DNA of 64,000 nt, taken from Phycisphaerae bacterium. GTDB lineage: Bacteria > Planctomycetota > Phycisphaerae > UBA1845. Positions within the stretch are counted from its first letter, which is position 1. Every line of letters begins with the position of its first letter. Made by a program: the position numbers and the translations under genes. Positions 1 to 8,785 of the stretch are shown piece after piece. The notes beneath the pieces were generated by a model, which was given only the letters and a program-made list of their open reading frames with translations, had not been told where the DNA came from and made no database searches. The stretch spans positions 1 to 64,000 of the forward strand of contig JAJDDY010000067.1 of NCBI GenBank assembly GCA_029260075.1. Direction: 5' to 3'.

Positions 1-459
1 TACGACAGTCGATGAAAAGATGTGTAGAACAACGAGGGCAACGCCCTGGGCTGGAATAGGACGCCCCGTTAGGGCTGTAAGATCAGTTCGCAAGAGAAAC
101 TGCGACGCATTACGTTGGCACGCCCAAACTGTCTTGCACCCGAGCGTGAATCCTTTCTCGCTCCATTGTAGACCACCGGAACAAATTCAAACGCAGCAAA
201 CTGTTGAAGAAGACCAGTTCCATGGTGTGGTGTGTCTTTCCGTCGAAGGAAGAAGACGCCAATGGGATCACCGGCTGGAAGCCGGTGCCACACGAGTGGG
301 TCAGTCGCGCCCAGCAGTTTCAAAGAAGATCGACGTAGAGCAGCCTTCGAGCTGAGTTCGTACGCGGACGAGCATGACTGCGCTGCGCTTAGGTATGGAA
401 CCCGCGCTCTGGCATGGCACGCGGATGCCAGTCCGAAAATCGCGTCAGAGTTAGGTGTT
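1..459. other. Intergenic stretch with one family B hairpin
   Basis: No convincing gene. A family B hairpin (ATCACCGGCTGGAAGCCGGT) lies at about 263-293. A TGTTGAAGAAGACCAG motif at about 195-210 may be the left end of a longer B unit, but its right end is not clear. The rest shows no recognisable RNA or regulatory signal. Short open frames here have no family signature and appear to come from the repeat. Confidence 0.6.
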
Positions 460-1314
460 CTACAGACCGCACGCCTGAAGCGTGGACCGGTACGCTGGCA
501 TGGGGTCGGGGTAGGTGCCCGGTTCGGGAAGTGACCACTTGGCGAAAAGCTTTTCGTTGTCGGCTTGGCCGGTGGAGAGGTCGCCGATCTTTCGGTCGTC
601 GTGGTGCTCGTCGTGGTGAATCAGCGCCTCGCGACAGCCGATCACCTTCAACCCTTCGTTGATCTGGATTTTCAAGGAGAGATCCGGGTCGAACCCGAAG
701 AAATAGAACCGCTCGTCTGCATAGTCGACGCATTCGAGCAACGAGCGCCGGAGCAGGCCGAAGTTCGCGTAGGGGTACCCACGTACGTGGCACATCGCGA
801 ACGTTTGGCCATCATGCTCGACGCGGTCGAGCACGTTGCGTGGGCTTTTCCAGTTGTGGTAGAACGCGATCATGCCGACCTCAGCCGGGTCGCACCGCTC
901 GATCAGGGTTGTGGCGTGGGACACGGCTCCGGGAAGCGGATAGGCGTCGTCGTTAAGCCACATGACGTAATGCCCTGTCGCGGCACGGAAGCCCTTGTTG
1001 AACGCCCGGACTGCCCCTTCCCGCTCGCGTTCCAGAATGACGTGCAGATCGTGCTGACCGGCAAGCCAATCGCGCGTGCCGTCGGTCGAACCACCATCGA
1101 CCACGATGATCTCGCGGGGACCGGCGACGTGGCGTCGAATCTTGTCGACACACCGCGATAATTGCGCACACCGATTGAAGGTAGGCACGACGATACTGAC
1201 GATACGTGTTGTATTCACGCGATTTCCCGTACTCTTGGTGTCAAGGAATGTATCGGTAAATCGGCGTGTCGTGCTTCGGTCGTTTGCAACGGGCGCTTGT
1301 CTTTCGCTCGGCAT
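460..1314 (-). CDS. Family 2 glycosyltransferase
   Basis: Probable cytoplasmic or membrane-associated GT-A fold glycosyltransferase of 284 residues. The GT2 nucleotide-sugar core is visible: SIVVPTFNR at residues 40-48, VVDGGSTDGT at 71-80 and the metal-binding acidic motif NDD at 121-123 in MWLNDDAYPLPGA. There is no signal peptide or membrane segment. The donor and acceptor sugars cannot be told from sequence. The start is uncertain: the ATG gives about 32 residues before the domain, while a GTG at 1218 would start at VNTTRIVSIVVP, closer to the usual GT2 start. No partner sugar genes are adjacent, so a role in surface glycan or protein glycosylation is only an inference. Confidence 0.85.
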   Translation of the reverse strand: MPSERQAPVANDRSTTRRFTDTFLDTKSTGNRVNTTRIVSIVVPTFNRCAQLSRCVDKIRRHVAGPREIIVVDGGSTDGTRDWLAGQHDLHVILEREREGAVRAFNKGFRAATGHYVMWLNDDAYPLPGAVSHATTLIERCDPAEVGMIAFYHNWKSPRNVLDRVEHDGQTFAMCHVRGYPYANFGLLRRSLLECVDYADERFYFFGFDPDLSLKIQINEGLKVIGCREALIHHDEHHDDRKIGDLSTGQADNEKLFAKWSLPEPGTYPDPMPAYRSTLQACGL

Positions 1315-1443
1315 CCGGCTAGAAACCTATGGTGCTGATTTTCCGGCCGGACCACGCGCCGCCGGTGGCTGACAAGTAACGCACGGGGTGGTCGGTCGCG
1401 CAAAACGACCCCGTTGATCAACCGACTTATTGGAGACCAATCG

Positions 1444-2505
1444 ATGTGGCCCATTGTGACCATGCTCGTGCTCGTCGCACCGGCGATTCAGACGGCGCCG
1501 GAAGAAGTATCACCCGTCGCCAAGGTGGCGACACAGGCGAACAACACGCTCGGCATCTGGCCGTCGCCCAAGCTGACGCGATTGATGGTGCGTCGCTGGG
1601 CCTCTCGGATGGGCGACCGCTACGATATGGACGACACGCAGCGCGAAAAACTGCAAGGCGCGGTCGTCGAACGCTGGGTTCCCTTCCTTGCTAAGTATCG
1701 CGACCGAATCGAACCGCTGGTCGACGAATTCGTCGAGATGCGTCTCGAGCTGTCGCCTCCGTCGCGCGAAAAAGCCCAAGCGTGGGCGCACCGTGCCCTG
1801 CCCATGCTCGACACGCTCAAGACGGAACTGGCCGGCGGTGCCGACGATATGCGCGAGTTTCTCACGCCCATGCAGCGGTTGAAGTTCGAAGCCCAACGGT
1901 TACAGCTTGGCCTCGGAATGAAACTCGCTGAACAGCGCTTGAAGACATTCGAATCGGGCGACTTTGACAACAGTGAGCTTGACGATCTGTGGAAACCCAG
2001 CGCCGCGAGTCGTCGTGCGCGGCGAAAGGAACGCGCCGCGGAGCGAGCCCGAATGCGCGCCGAGGCGAAAGCAGCATCGGAACCCACCGATCAGATCGAA
2101 ATCGAGCTGCTTGCGTGGGAGAAGTATATTAAGGATTTCATCGAGCGATACGACCTGGACGACGGACAGGTGACGGCCGTCCGGTCTTGCTTCGATGAAT
2201 TGAAACTGCGGGCGAGGGTGCATCGAGACCGGCGGCGTGTCGACATCGATGATCTCGAGCGCCGCATTAAAGCCCACGACGGCAACGAAGAGGAAACCAA
2301 GGAACTCGAAACGCGACTGACGGAACTGTACGGACCCATAGACGACATGTTCGGCGAGCTCAAGCGCCGCATTGAGTTGATCCCAACGATGGCCCAGCGT
2401 ACTGCAGTTCGCACGCGAGAAGAGCAACCCGACGTCCCTGACGCACGCCCCGACGCCACCGCGAAGGTCCGCACGGTGAACAAGCTGGTGAATGACAGGC
2501 CGTAG
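1444..2505 (+). CDS. Secreted helical protein of unknown function
   Basis: 353 residues. I chose the ATG at 1444 because GGAG lies 8 bases upstream and it gives a short signal-peptide-like start (MWPIVTMLVLVAPAIQTAPE). After that the protein is highly charged and predicted helical, rich in Glu, Arg, Lys and Ala, with a basic stretch SRRARRKERAAERARMRAEA around residues 188-207 and probable coiled coils. No catalytic motif is recognisable. The tail is rich in Pro, Asp and Arg and looks disordered. It is probably periplasmic. No operon partner is evident, since the genes on both sides are on the other strand. Confidence 0.75.
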   Translation: MWPIVTMLVLVAPAIQTAPEEVSPVAKVATQANNTLGIWPSPKLTRLMVRRWASRMGDRYDMDDTQREKLQGAVVERWVPFLAKYRDRIEPLVDEFVEMRLELSPPSREKAQAWAHRALPMLDTLKTELAGGADDMREFLTPMQRLKFEAQRLQLGLGMKLAEQRLKTFESGDFDNSELDDLWKPSAASRRARRKERAAERARMRAEAKAASEPTDQIEIELLAWEKYIKDFIERYDLDDGQVTAVRSCFDELKLRARVHRDRRRVDIDDLERRIKAHDGNEEETKELETRLTELYGPIDDMFGELKRRIELIPTMAQRTAVRTREEQPDVPDARPDATAKVRTVNKLVNDRP

Positions 2506-2792
2506 CCGTTCGTTGGCAATTAGTGACGGCCGGTGCGCAGTAGGGGAGTCTCGCGCCGGTGGTCTCTTCGAGTGCGGACAAGAGGTAATGGATCACCGGC
2601 TGGAAGCCCGTGCCACACAAGTGTGCTACGCAAGAACCGTACGCATGAGTGCCGCGCACATCCATCATGCTAGCTCATCAAGTCCACAACGCCATCAAGC
2701 TGCGTATGCCATTCCGTCTATCACGACCAGATTACCAACATGCTCTTTGGCATTTCCCGTTCCCAGATTCAAAGTGTACTTGACACGCGCAC
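2506..2792. repeat. Family B hairpin between convergent genes
   Basis: The gap between the convergent secreted-protein gene and the HAD gene carries a degenerate family B hairpin at about 2587-2615 (GGATCACCGGCTGGAAGCCC). It could act in transcription termination for both flanking genes, but this is inference from position only. Confidence 0.6.
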
Positions 2793-3386
2793 CTACTCTC
2801 CTTCGGCGTCGCAACTGACGCCAATGATCGGAATGAGCTCCGCAAGCGATTGGATGACGAAGTTCGCCTGGCCCGCAAAGTCTGGCCGGGGGCGCTCGCC
2901 GAGCATGAGCACGGTCCGCGTTCCTGCTGCTGCACCTGATTGAAGGTCAAACAGATAGTCACCCACCATCCAACTCACCCTCGGGTCGGCACCGAGTTCG
3001 CGACAGATGGACAGGATTGGCTCGGCGGAGGGTTTGATCGCACCGTCGTCGCGCGTCCGCACCGTATCCACCGCTAGGCCGAACTTGGCCATCACGGTAT
3101 CGAGCGCGCGGCGCGAGTTGCGTGTGAGAACCGCCAGCGCCAAACCGCCATTGCGACATGCATCGAGCACATCATGCGCGCCGTCGTAGAGCTCCGCATG
3201 TTCAGCCGCCTTTCGTTCGTGCCGCGCAAGAATGACTTCGGCGCGCTGCTGCTCCGCGTCATCCATGTGTTGCATGGCCTCCAAAATGGGGCCGGACACA
3301 CCGATTTCCTCGCGAATGTCGTCGAACAGCAGGCACGGCTTGGTCAAGGTGCCATCGAGGTCAAAGATCACTACCGTCTTGCTCAT
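2793..3386 (-). CDS. HAD-superfamily phosphatase, phosphoglycolate-phosphatase-like
   Basis: Cytoplasmic HAD hydrolase of 197 residues, full length for subfamily I. Motif I is IFDLDGTLT (Asp9 nucleophile, Asp11 acid/base), motif II LTRNS, motif III lysine in AIKPSAEPI and motif IV acidic pair in MVGDYLFD. The helical cap between motifs I and II fits the subfamily IA type seen in phosphoglycolate phosphatases and related small-phosphate phosphatases. The substrate cannot be assigned. The start is well supported: AGGAG lies 6 bases upstream of the ATG. It lies downstream of the three-gene FAD/radical SAM/ligase operon on the same strand, but a family A palindrome separates them and cotranscription is uncertain. 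Confidence 0.88.
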   Translation of the reverse strand: MSKTVVIFDLDGTLTKPCLLFDDIREEIGVSGPILEAMQHMDDAEQQRAEVILARHERKAAEHAELYDGAHDVLDACRNGGLALAVLTRNSRRALDTVMAKFGLAVDTVRTRDDGAIKPSAEPILSICRELGADPRVSWMVGDYLFDLQSGAAAGTRTVLMLGERPRPDFAGQANFVIQSLAELIPIIGVSCDAEGE

Positions 3387-3437
3387 TCAAAACTCCTATG
3401 AAGACCAGTGCCGTGTCACACATCGCATTATGGGTTT

Positions 3438-3519
3438 ACCGAGCCGCGCCCGTAAGGAAGCGGACGTTTGCAATCCGCTTATGACGGCTCAATAACGCTC
3501 CCGTACGGTCGCGGCTCGG
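3438..3519. repeat. Family A palindrome
   Basis: Imperfect inverted repeat: ACCGAGCCGCGCCCGTAAGG on the left and CCGTACGGTCGCGGCTCGG on the right, around a loop of about 40 bases. It lies downstream of the FAD oxidoreductase gene and upstream of the HAD gene, so it could end the upstream operon transcript. Confidence 0.85.
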
Positions 3520-3599
3520 ATCGAACGAAGGCGTCAGTTGAGTCGTGACGAAGCGCTAGTCTTGTTGATATTCTACTTCAATGAGCACCGTATGTGTGT

Positions 3600-5081
3600 T
3601 CACGCGAACGGAATCATATTGGGAATCTCTGGATCGAATAGGTTATCCAGGTCATACGGTCTCAAGAGCGCCGCCACGTCGTCATTATATGTCTTACTCA
3701 TCGCAGCGGTCAGTTCACTTGACTCCGCAAGTCGACAAGCAACGCGATACGATTGATCAACAGCCGCTGTGAACGCCGCATCGCTGGCCATCAGGAAGGC
3801 GTCGCCGTGCTCGCCGCGGCGCCGTCGGTGCTCGCACGACGTTGCACCGGCGAAGTACCCCATCGAATACGGAACCATCAGATCGAACCGATGTCGCGTC
3901 ATATAGCACCCGTGAATCAAGCGGTCGATGAGTTCGATTTCCAGTCCCATGAATCGTTCGTATGCGTTCATTCGCGCACGACGTTCGTTGCCCGCTTCAG
4001 TGTCCGCCAAAATGCCGATTAGTCGTTCGACGCCGACCAGCGTGAAGGCATTGCCTGCACTGTGCAATGGGTCAATGAAACCGGCAGTGTAAGGGAGCAT
4101 GGCCCAATTGTGGCCGGCCACGCGGGCGGCGCGGCGTTGCATTCGACCGGTGCGCACGAATGGTCGTATGGGTTTGGCCCGATCGAATTGCTGTAGAATA
4201 GAGGGGTACTTCTCAATGAGCTTGGCCCACTCTTCGCCCGCACTGATGGACATGTCGAGCGGTGCGTCGGATTCATCCAATACGAACCCAGCGCTGGTCA
4301 CACCGTTGTCGAACCGCAAGACCCACATCCACCCTTCGTCAAAAATATGGTGCAGTGCAGCCGCGTCGCAATCGAAGGGGTGATCATGCGTGGACACATC
4401 GAGGTGCGACAAGACATCACCAAAGCGTTCCACGTCAACAAAATGTGTGTAGAGCGTTCGCGATCGTGTCTTGATCCGTGTCAAGTCCTGTTCAATATTC
4501 AGCGCCGACGCCAAGGCACCCGCTTGTCCGGAAGCATCGACCACAAACCCGGCACGAATACGCACGTCCACCCCATCACGCTGCCCGGAGAACTCCCAGT
4601 CATCCGCTTGCTGAATATGTGTGAGGTGTGTTTGATCTAAGTATGTAATTCCTGCCGCGCGCACCTCGTCGACGAAAAACGCGTCGAGGTCCGCGCGAAG
4701 CCAATGCGTGTCACTCTTCTCGTCACTGGCGCTGGCGCCTACCAATAGTTCGTTGGCGTGGTGTTCACCGGCCGAGAATTCCTCGCCCGGAGTATGTCGA
4801 AAGTAGCTGAAGCCGCGCTTCAGGCCGCATACCAGGTTCGGATAAGTGCGTTTCCATTCTCCATAGCTACAAAGCGGCTTGAGACGGGGTAGGTCGTATC
4901 GCTGTGCAAGGTTTTTCAGTACAAGGTCGGCGATCGGTGTGGACGACTCACCGATGGCGAATCGTGGGTGCGCATATCGCTCGATGAGTACAGGGCGAAG
5001 TCCGATCCGCTGGGCCAACAAAGCGGTAAGACTCCCAGCGAAACCGGCGCCGATGATGGCTATGTCTGCTCTGATTTCCAT
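3600..5081 (-). CDS. Halogenase-like FAD-dependent oxidoreductase
   Basis: 493 residues, probably a cytoplasmic flavoenzyme. The N-terminal Rossmann motif GAGFAG (11-16) binds FAD. GESSTP (44-49) matches the GExxxP segment of the flavin-dependent halogenase and monooxygenase group. VVDASGQAG near residue 185 is the second FAD motif. GWMWVLRF near residue 250 sits where true halogenases have GWxWxIP; the Ile-Pro is missing, so halogenation is doubtful and a hydroxylation or oxidation is equally possible. It is the last gene of a three-gene operon; its ATG overlaps the TAA of the radical SAM gene (TAATG). The carrier or small molecule on which it acts is unknown. There is no nearby flavin reductase. 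Confidence 0.82.
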   Translation of the reverse strand: MEIRADIAIIGAGFAGSLTALLAQRIGLRPVLIERYAHPRFAIGESSTPIADLVLKNLAQRYDLPRLKPLCSYGEWKRTYPNLVCGLKRGFSYFRHTPGEEFSAGEHHANELLVGASASDEKSDTHWLRADLDAFFVDEVRAAGITYLDQTHLTHIQQADDWEFSGQRDGVDVRIRAGFVVDASGQAGALASALNIEQDLTRIKTRSRTLYTHFVDVERFGDVLSHLDVSTHDHPFDCDAAALHHIFDEGWMWVLRFDNGVTSAGFVLDESDAPLDMSISAGEEWAKLIEKYPSILQQFDRAKPIRPFVRTGRMQRRAARVAGHNWAMLPYTAGFIDPLHSAGNAFTLVGVERLIGILADTEAGNERRARMNAYERFMGLEIELIDRLIHGCYMTRHRFDLMVPYSMGYFAGATSCEHRRRRGEHGDAFLMASDAAFTAAVDQSYRVACRLAESSELTAAMSKTYNDDVAALLRPYDLDNLFDPEIPNMIPFA

Positions 5082-6031
5082 TAGGATGACTCGCAGCGGT
5101 CACAGGAAACAGAAGGGCTCACGCATTGTGTGAGGTTCATGGTAGAGAGTCGCGCAGTACGTTGGGCACCGCACGCAGTGCAACTGGAGAATTGCTCGAC
5201 ATCCCATAGGTCCATCAAGACGCGGCCGCGACCAAGTCCCAAACCGTACTCCAGCACAGCCTCCATCGAGGCGAGAGTCGGCGGTGAGAAGTGTCCATTG
5301 GCTTGCAGTTGATCCATGGCGCCGTTGCCCGCTCGTGTCGGTATCACGGCGCAACATTCGACGCCGATGGAAAACGCATACTCGACGGAACGCATGGCCC
5401 AGTCGATGCCCTCCGCTTCGCTTTGAAAGGGCGTGCGAAGCAACACGAATGACCGAACCGAGATGTTGCGATTGAGCAAAAACGTCGTCGCCCGCGTAAA
5501 GTCTTCCAGCGTCATGCGTTTGTTCAGGCGGGGTAGGACGTTCGGGTCCACCGTTTCCAATCCCATCGCCACCTGCACAGCCGGGTCGATCGACGTGGCA
5601 AACTCGACGCATCGCCGATCCACAAGCTTGGGGTGACATTCGACGATCACCGATCGAAAGCTCGACACCTGTCCGGCGATGTCGCGGCGGTCGGCCGGCG
5701 GGATGGCTTGATCGTCAAAGAAATTGCCGGAATTGTAGAGCTTCACACTGTCGGCGCCGGGCAGTCGCTCGAGCGCCCAGCGGACCTGACCGGCCACCGC
5801 ACCGACCGGTACGCGCTCGGGCGTTGTGTTCTTCCAGAGATCGCACATCAGACAGCGGAAGGGGCACGACTTATTGGTGATGAAAACCGTCGCGACATCT
5901 TCGACGCATCCCGAAGCGGACCGCTCCGGCTCGATGAGCCACGCATAGGGTCGCGCCCAGTCGACAGTGTGGCGCGGGCCGCGCAACCCGGCGATGTCGC
6001 GATCGCTCGGTAGCCCGACAACGTCAGGCAT
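5081..6031 (-). CDS. Radical SAM enzyme, RaSEA-like
   Basis: 316 residues. The cluster motif CxxxCxxC is at Cys56, Cys60 and Cys63 (CPFRCLMCDLW), binding the [4Fe-4S] that cleaves S-adenosylmethionine. The segment KLYNSGNFFDDQAIPP resembles the family around the archaeosine-synthase radical SAM subunit (RaSEA), which works on a nucleoside in tRNA, but that resemblance is from memory of the family pattern and the substrate may differ. Near the C-terminus there are further cysteines (SSCTACG, then SVSCDRCESS) that could hold a second Fe-S cluster or zinc. It overlaps the ligase gene by 8 bases upstream and the FAD gene by one base downstream, so the three are translationally coupled and probably act on one product. 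Confidence 0.85.
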   Translation of the reverse strand: MPDVVGLPSDRDIAGLRGPRHTVDWARPYAWLIEPERSASGCVEDVATVFITNKSCPFRCLMCDLWKNTTPERVPVGAVAGQVRWALERLPGADSVKLYNSGNFFDDQAIPPADRRDIAGQVSSFRSVIVECHPKLVDRRCVEFATSIDPAVQVAMGLETVDPNVLPRLNKRMTLEDFTRATTFLLNRNISVRSFVLLRTPFQSEAEGIDWAMRSVEYAFSIGVECCAVIPTRAGNGAMDQLQANGHFSPPTLASMEAVLEYGLGLGRGRVLMDLWDVEQFSSCTACGAQRTARLSTMNLTQCVSPSVSCDRCESS

Positions 6032-7355
6032 CGAACTGCGCCTGAAACGTCTGTCGATAGGTATGCGGCGACTCGGGGAATCGCTCGGCGAAACTGTGCT
6101 CTGGCATGGCGCCGTTTTGGAAGCGGCGCTTTTCGAACACCGGCATCGTCACCCCGGTGACAGCCTCCACCCCGCGCGAAACAATTTCACCCTTCAATGA
6201 ATACAATCGATCGTGTTGCCAGTCCGTCAGTGCGATAAAGGGAATACCCTCAGCCACTTCGATCACGTTCGGTAGGGCGAAGGGGCTGAACGCGTCAAAC
6301 CCCCATCGAGCCGCCGGGGCAAACGTTCGCGTACACGCTCGACCCTGACCACCGCCATACACGAGGGAATGTTTGATCGAGTCGACACCCCATCCTTCTT
6401 GATACAACATGCGGTTGTTGAGCACGCTGCGAATGGTCAGCTCGGGGTTTTCCTCGATTGGATAGTCTTTGAGGTTCTCATCGCCGCCGTCGCCATCGAT
6501 CAAGTATCGCCAGCCCGGATAGGCGCGACGAATGCCACGACACAGTGCCAACGCCATGGCAGCCGACTGAATGTCCAACGGCTTGTAGTCTTCGGTCGTA
6601 CGGATCGCTTCGCGAAAGTCGATCCATTCCGCCGGAACGTCCACCGGTTCGTGCAGAAGCGCCAAGTCCAGGGTTTCGAGAAAGCGCCGGGCCTGATCCA
6701 AATCATCACCCGCGCCGGACACGCACAGCGTAAACGCTTTCAGCCGACCCGGGTTCTGCCCCATCGCCAACATCCGGTGATACAACACAAGCAACACCGC
6801 CCCGCTGTCTACCCCACCCGAAAAACAGACGCCGATTGGCGCGTTCTCATCCAACCGCTCCAACCACTTGCCGATCTCTTGATCCAGCGTTGCGACGTAC
6901 GCTCGCCCTATCTTATCGATATCGGTTTCGTGGACTTCGCGCTCGGGCGCGAAGAATCGCGTATAGGTCGGATTCGGATCGGGACAGCCAACCAGGGCGA
7001 TCTCGGTGATGTAGTGCGCCGGGACCATACGCGTATAGGTTGGATGGTATTGGTCGAGGAACCCCGCATCGCGCAGCCATCGTTCGATGTCGTCCATGCG
7101 GTGTGCGACGACCAATGCCGGTCCGGCGGCTTGCTTGACGATGAAGTACCGCATGGGTACCGAAATCGATCGGGCCAGCCGAACGATGTGGCCCTTTCGA
7201 GCGACGACGGCGAAGGGCCCGTCTATGCGCCGCACGCGCGCCGGATCGCCGGAGGCCACGTCTTGCTGGGCCTCTTTCATGGTTCGGTTGAACGCTACGC
7301 AGCGATTCGAATCTGTCAGATCGATCAGATCACGTATGGGATGATTCTCAGCCAT
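6024..7355 (-). CDS. Asparagine-synthetase-like amide ligase without glutaminase cysteine
   Basis: 443 residues. The C-terminal synthetase domain has the ATP pyrophosphatase P-loop SGGVDSG at 179-185 and YLIDGDGGDEN downstream, so it should adenylate a carboxylate and form an amide. The first 110 residues still look like a remnant of the Ntn glutaminase fold (IDGPFAVVARKGHIVRLARS), but there is no Cys at position 2 and the N-terminal strand is gone. It therefore cannot use glutamine in the usual way. Beta-lactam synthetase and some peptide-tailoring ligases share this loss and use an internal or external amine. GGAG 8 bases before the ATG supports the start. First gene of the operon. Confidence 0.85.
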   Translation of the reverse strand: MAENHPIRDLIDLTDSNRCVAFNRTMKEAQQDVASGDPARVRRIDGPFAVVARKGHIVRLARSISVPMRYFIVKQAAGPALVVAHRMDDIERWLRDAGFLDQYHPTYTRMVPAHYITEIALVGCPDPNPTYTRFFAPEREVHETDIDKIGRAYVATLDQEIGKWLERLDENAPIGVCFSGGVDSGAVLLVLYHRMLAMGQNPGRLKAFTLCVSGAGDDLDQARRFLETLDLALLHEPVDVPAEWIDFREAIRTTEDYKPLDIQSAAMALALCRGIRRAYPGWRYLIDGDGGDENLKDYPIEENPELTIRSVLNNRMLYQEGWGVDSIKHSLVYGGGQGRACTRTFAPAARWGFDAFSPFALPNVIEVAEGIPFIALTDWQHDRLYSLKGEIVSRGVEAVTGVTMPVFEKRRFQNGAMPEHSFAERFPESPHTYRQTFQAQFDA

Positions 7356-7711
7356 CGCGAAGACTCCAGTTGATGGTCACACCTTGCATCATTGCATCTT
7401 CGATGCGCCGATTCTGCCCGTTAACCATACCGGGCCGAGGGTACCACGATGGATTATCGAGCGCCACGTAATGCTTGGCAAACCGGTTGACGTGCGTTGC
7501 GGACGACAAGCCGATTGGGGTGGCCCATGGCTTCAGCCGTGGGGGAGTCGAATCGGGCGCGGTTTCGCCTCCAAAGAACGAGGCACCCGTACACATGCAA
7601 GCAACCGCAAAGTTGCCAATCCCACACGCAACCGACAAAACCTCTTAACGGGACGCGCATCGTCTGCATGGACGGACGCATCGCAAATCGGTACGCTCTG
7701 GCCGGAAAGCG
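7356..7711. repeat. Divergent intergenic stretch with family C repeat
   Basis: This gap separates the divergent ligase operon and tsaD, so it should hold both promoters, but I could not identify convincing -35/-10 boxes. A family C copy (GTGGCCCATGGCTTCAGCCG followed by GGGAGTCGAATC) is at about 7519-7555. The open frame across it on the minus strand is encoded mostly by the repeat. Confidence 0.65.
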
Positions 7712-8761
7712 ATGACAACCATTCTTGGCATTGAAACTTCCTGCGATGAAACCTCCGCGTCTGTGGTCGATGATGGCTGCACCGTGCGGAGCAATATCGT
7801 CGCGTCGCAGATTGACCTGCACCGTAAGTATGGCGGCGTGGTTCCGGAGATTGCTGCGCGGGCCCATATCGAGAACCTCGACGCCGTGGTCGACGAAGCC
7901 CTGTCGGCGGCGCGGTGCAAGCCGGACGATATTGACGCCATCGCCGTGACCAACCGGCCCGGGCTCGTCGGCGCTCTGCTCATCGGCGTGACCGCAGCCA
8001 AGACGCTCAGTTGGACGTGGGACAAACCGCTCGTCGGTGTGGACCACATTCTTGCGCACGCCCATAGTGCGGCCATCGACCTGGATTCACCGCCCTGGCC
8101 AGCGGTCGGATTGATCGTGTCGGGTGGTCACACGTCGTTGTTTCGCATCACCGCACCGACCGAAATCGAACTATTGGGCGCCACCACCGACGACGCGGCG
8201 GGCGAGGCATTCGATAAGGTGGCGGCCATCTTGGGACTGCCCTATCCCGGGGGACCGGCCATCGAACGCGTGGGGAAATCCGGCAACGCGCGAGCCGTAA
8301 GTTTTCCGCGCACCATGCTCGGTGCGGAGTCGCTGGATTTTTCCTTTTCCGGCATCAAGACGGCCGTGCTCTATCACGTCCACGGGCACGGTCAGACAAG
8401 TGGCGGATTAGAGAAACAAACCGAGGGAGACGTGGCCGACATTGCAGCCAGCTTTCAGCAGGCGGTCGTCGATGTGCTGGTTCGCAAGACGATGCTGGCC
8501 GTGGCAAAGACGGGCGTTTCGGCGGTCGTGCTGGGCGGCGGAGTGGCGGCCAACAGCGCGCTGCGGGAGCAACTGGAAAGCACCTGCCGCGATCGTCGCT
8601 TAGATTTTCACGCGGCAAGAATGTCCTACTGCACGGACAACGCCGCGATGATCGCCGCACTGGGTTACCACATGTTTGCGGGCGGCACACGCGACCGTCT
8701 TGATTTGGAAGCCTATCCCACCGGAACGTTTCACGCCCGTGCGGGTCGCGTCCGCAAGTAG
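7712..8761 (+). CDS. tsaD: tRNA N6-threonylcarbamoyladenosine transferase TsaD
   Basis: 349 residues, full length for the Kae1/TsaD family. It transfers the threonylcarbamoyl group from TC-AMP to A37 of ANN-decoding tRNAs, working in the cytoplasm with TsaB and TsaE. The start GIETSCDETSASVVDDG is the family signature. The metal-binding HxxxH is at His112 and His116 (HILAHAHSA), with SGGHTSL, GEAFDKVA and VLGGGVAANSALR as the ATPase-fold motifs. The ATG directly precedes the conserved N-terminus, so the start is firm. tsaB and tsaE are not in the window. The downstream gene converges from the opposite strand. Confidence 0.97.
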   Translation: MTTILGIETSCDETSASVVDDGCTVRSNIVASQIDLHRKYGGVVPEIAARAHIENLDAVVDEALSAARCKPDDIDAIAVTNRPGLVGALLIGVTAAKTLSWTWDKPLVGVDHILAHAHSAAIDLDSPPWPAVGLIVSGGHTSLFRITAPTEIELLGATTDDAAGEAFDKVAAILGLPYPGGPAIERVGKSGNARAVSFPRTMLGAESLDFSFSGIKTAVLYHVHGHGQTSGGLEKQTEGDVADIAASFQQAVVDVLVRKTMLAVAKTGVSAVVLGGGVAANSALREQLESTCRDRRLDFHAARMSYCTDNAAMIAALGYHMFAGGTRDRLDLEAYPTGTFHARAGRVRK

Positions 8762-8785
8762 CGTCGACGCCTGCGCCGGACTCAG

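Noticed and set aside
3600-5081. Tryptophan halogenase call
   Set aside because: The WxWxIP motif is degenerate (GWMWVLRF), so only halogenase-like flavoenzyme is supported.
7356-7640. Minus-strand open frame upstream of tsaD
   Set aside because: Mostly translation of a family C repeat and no family signature.
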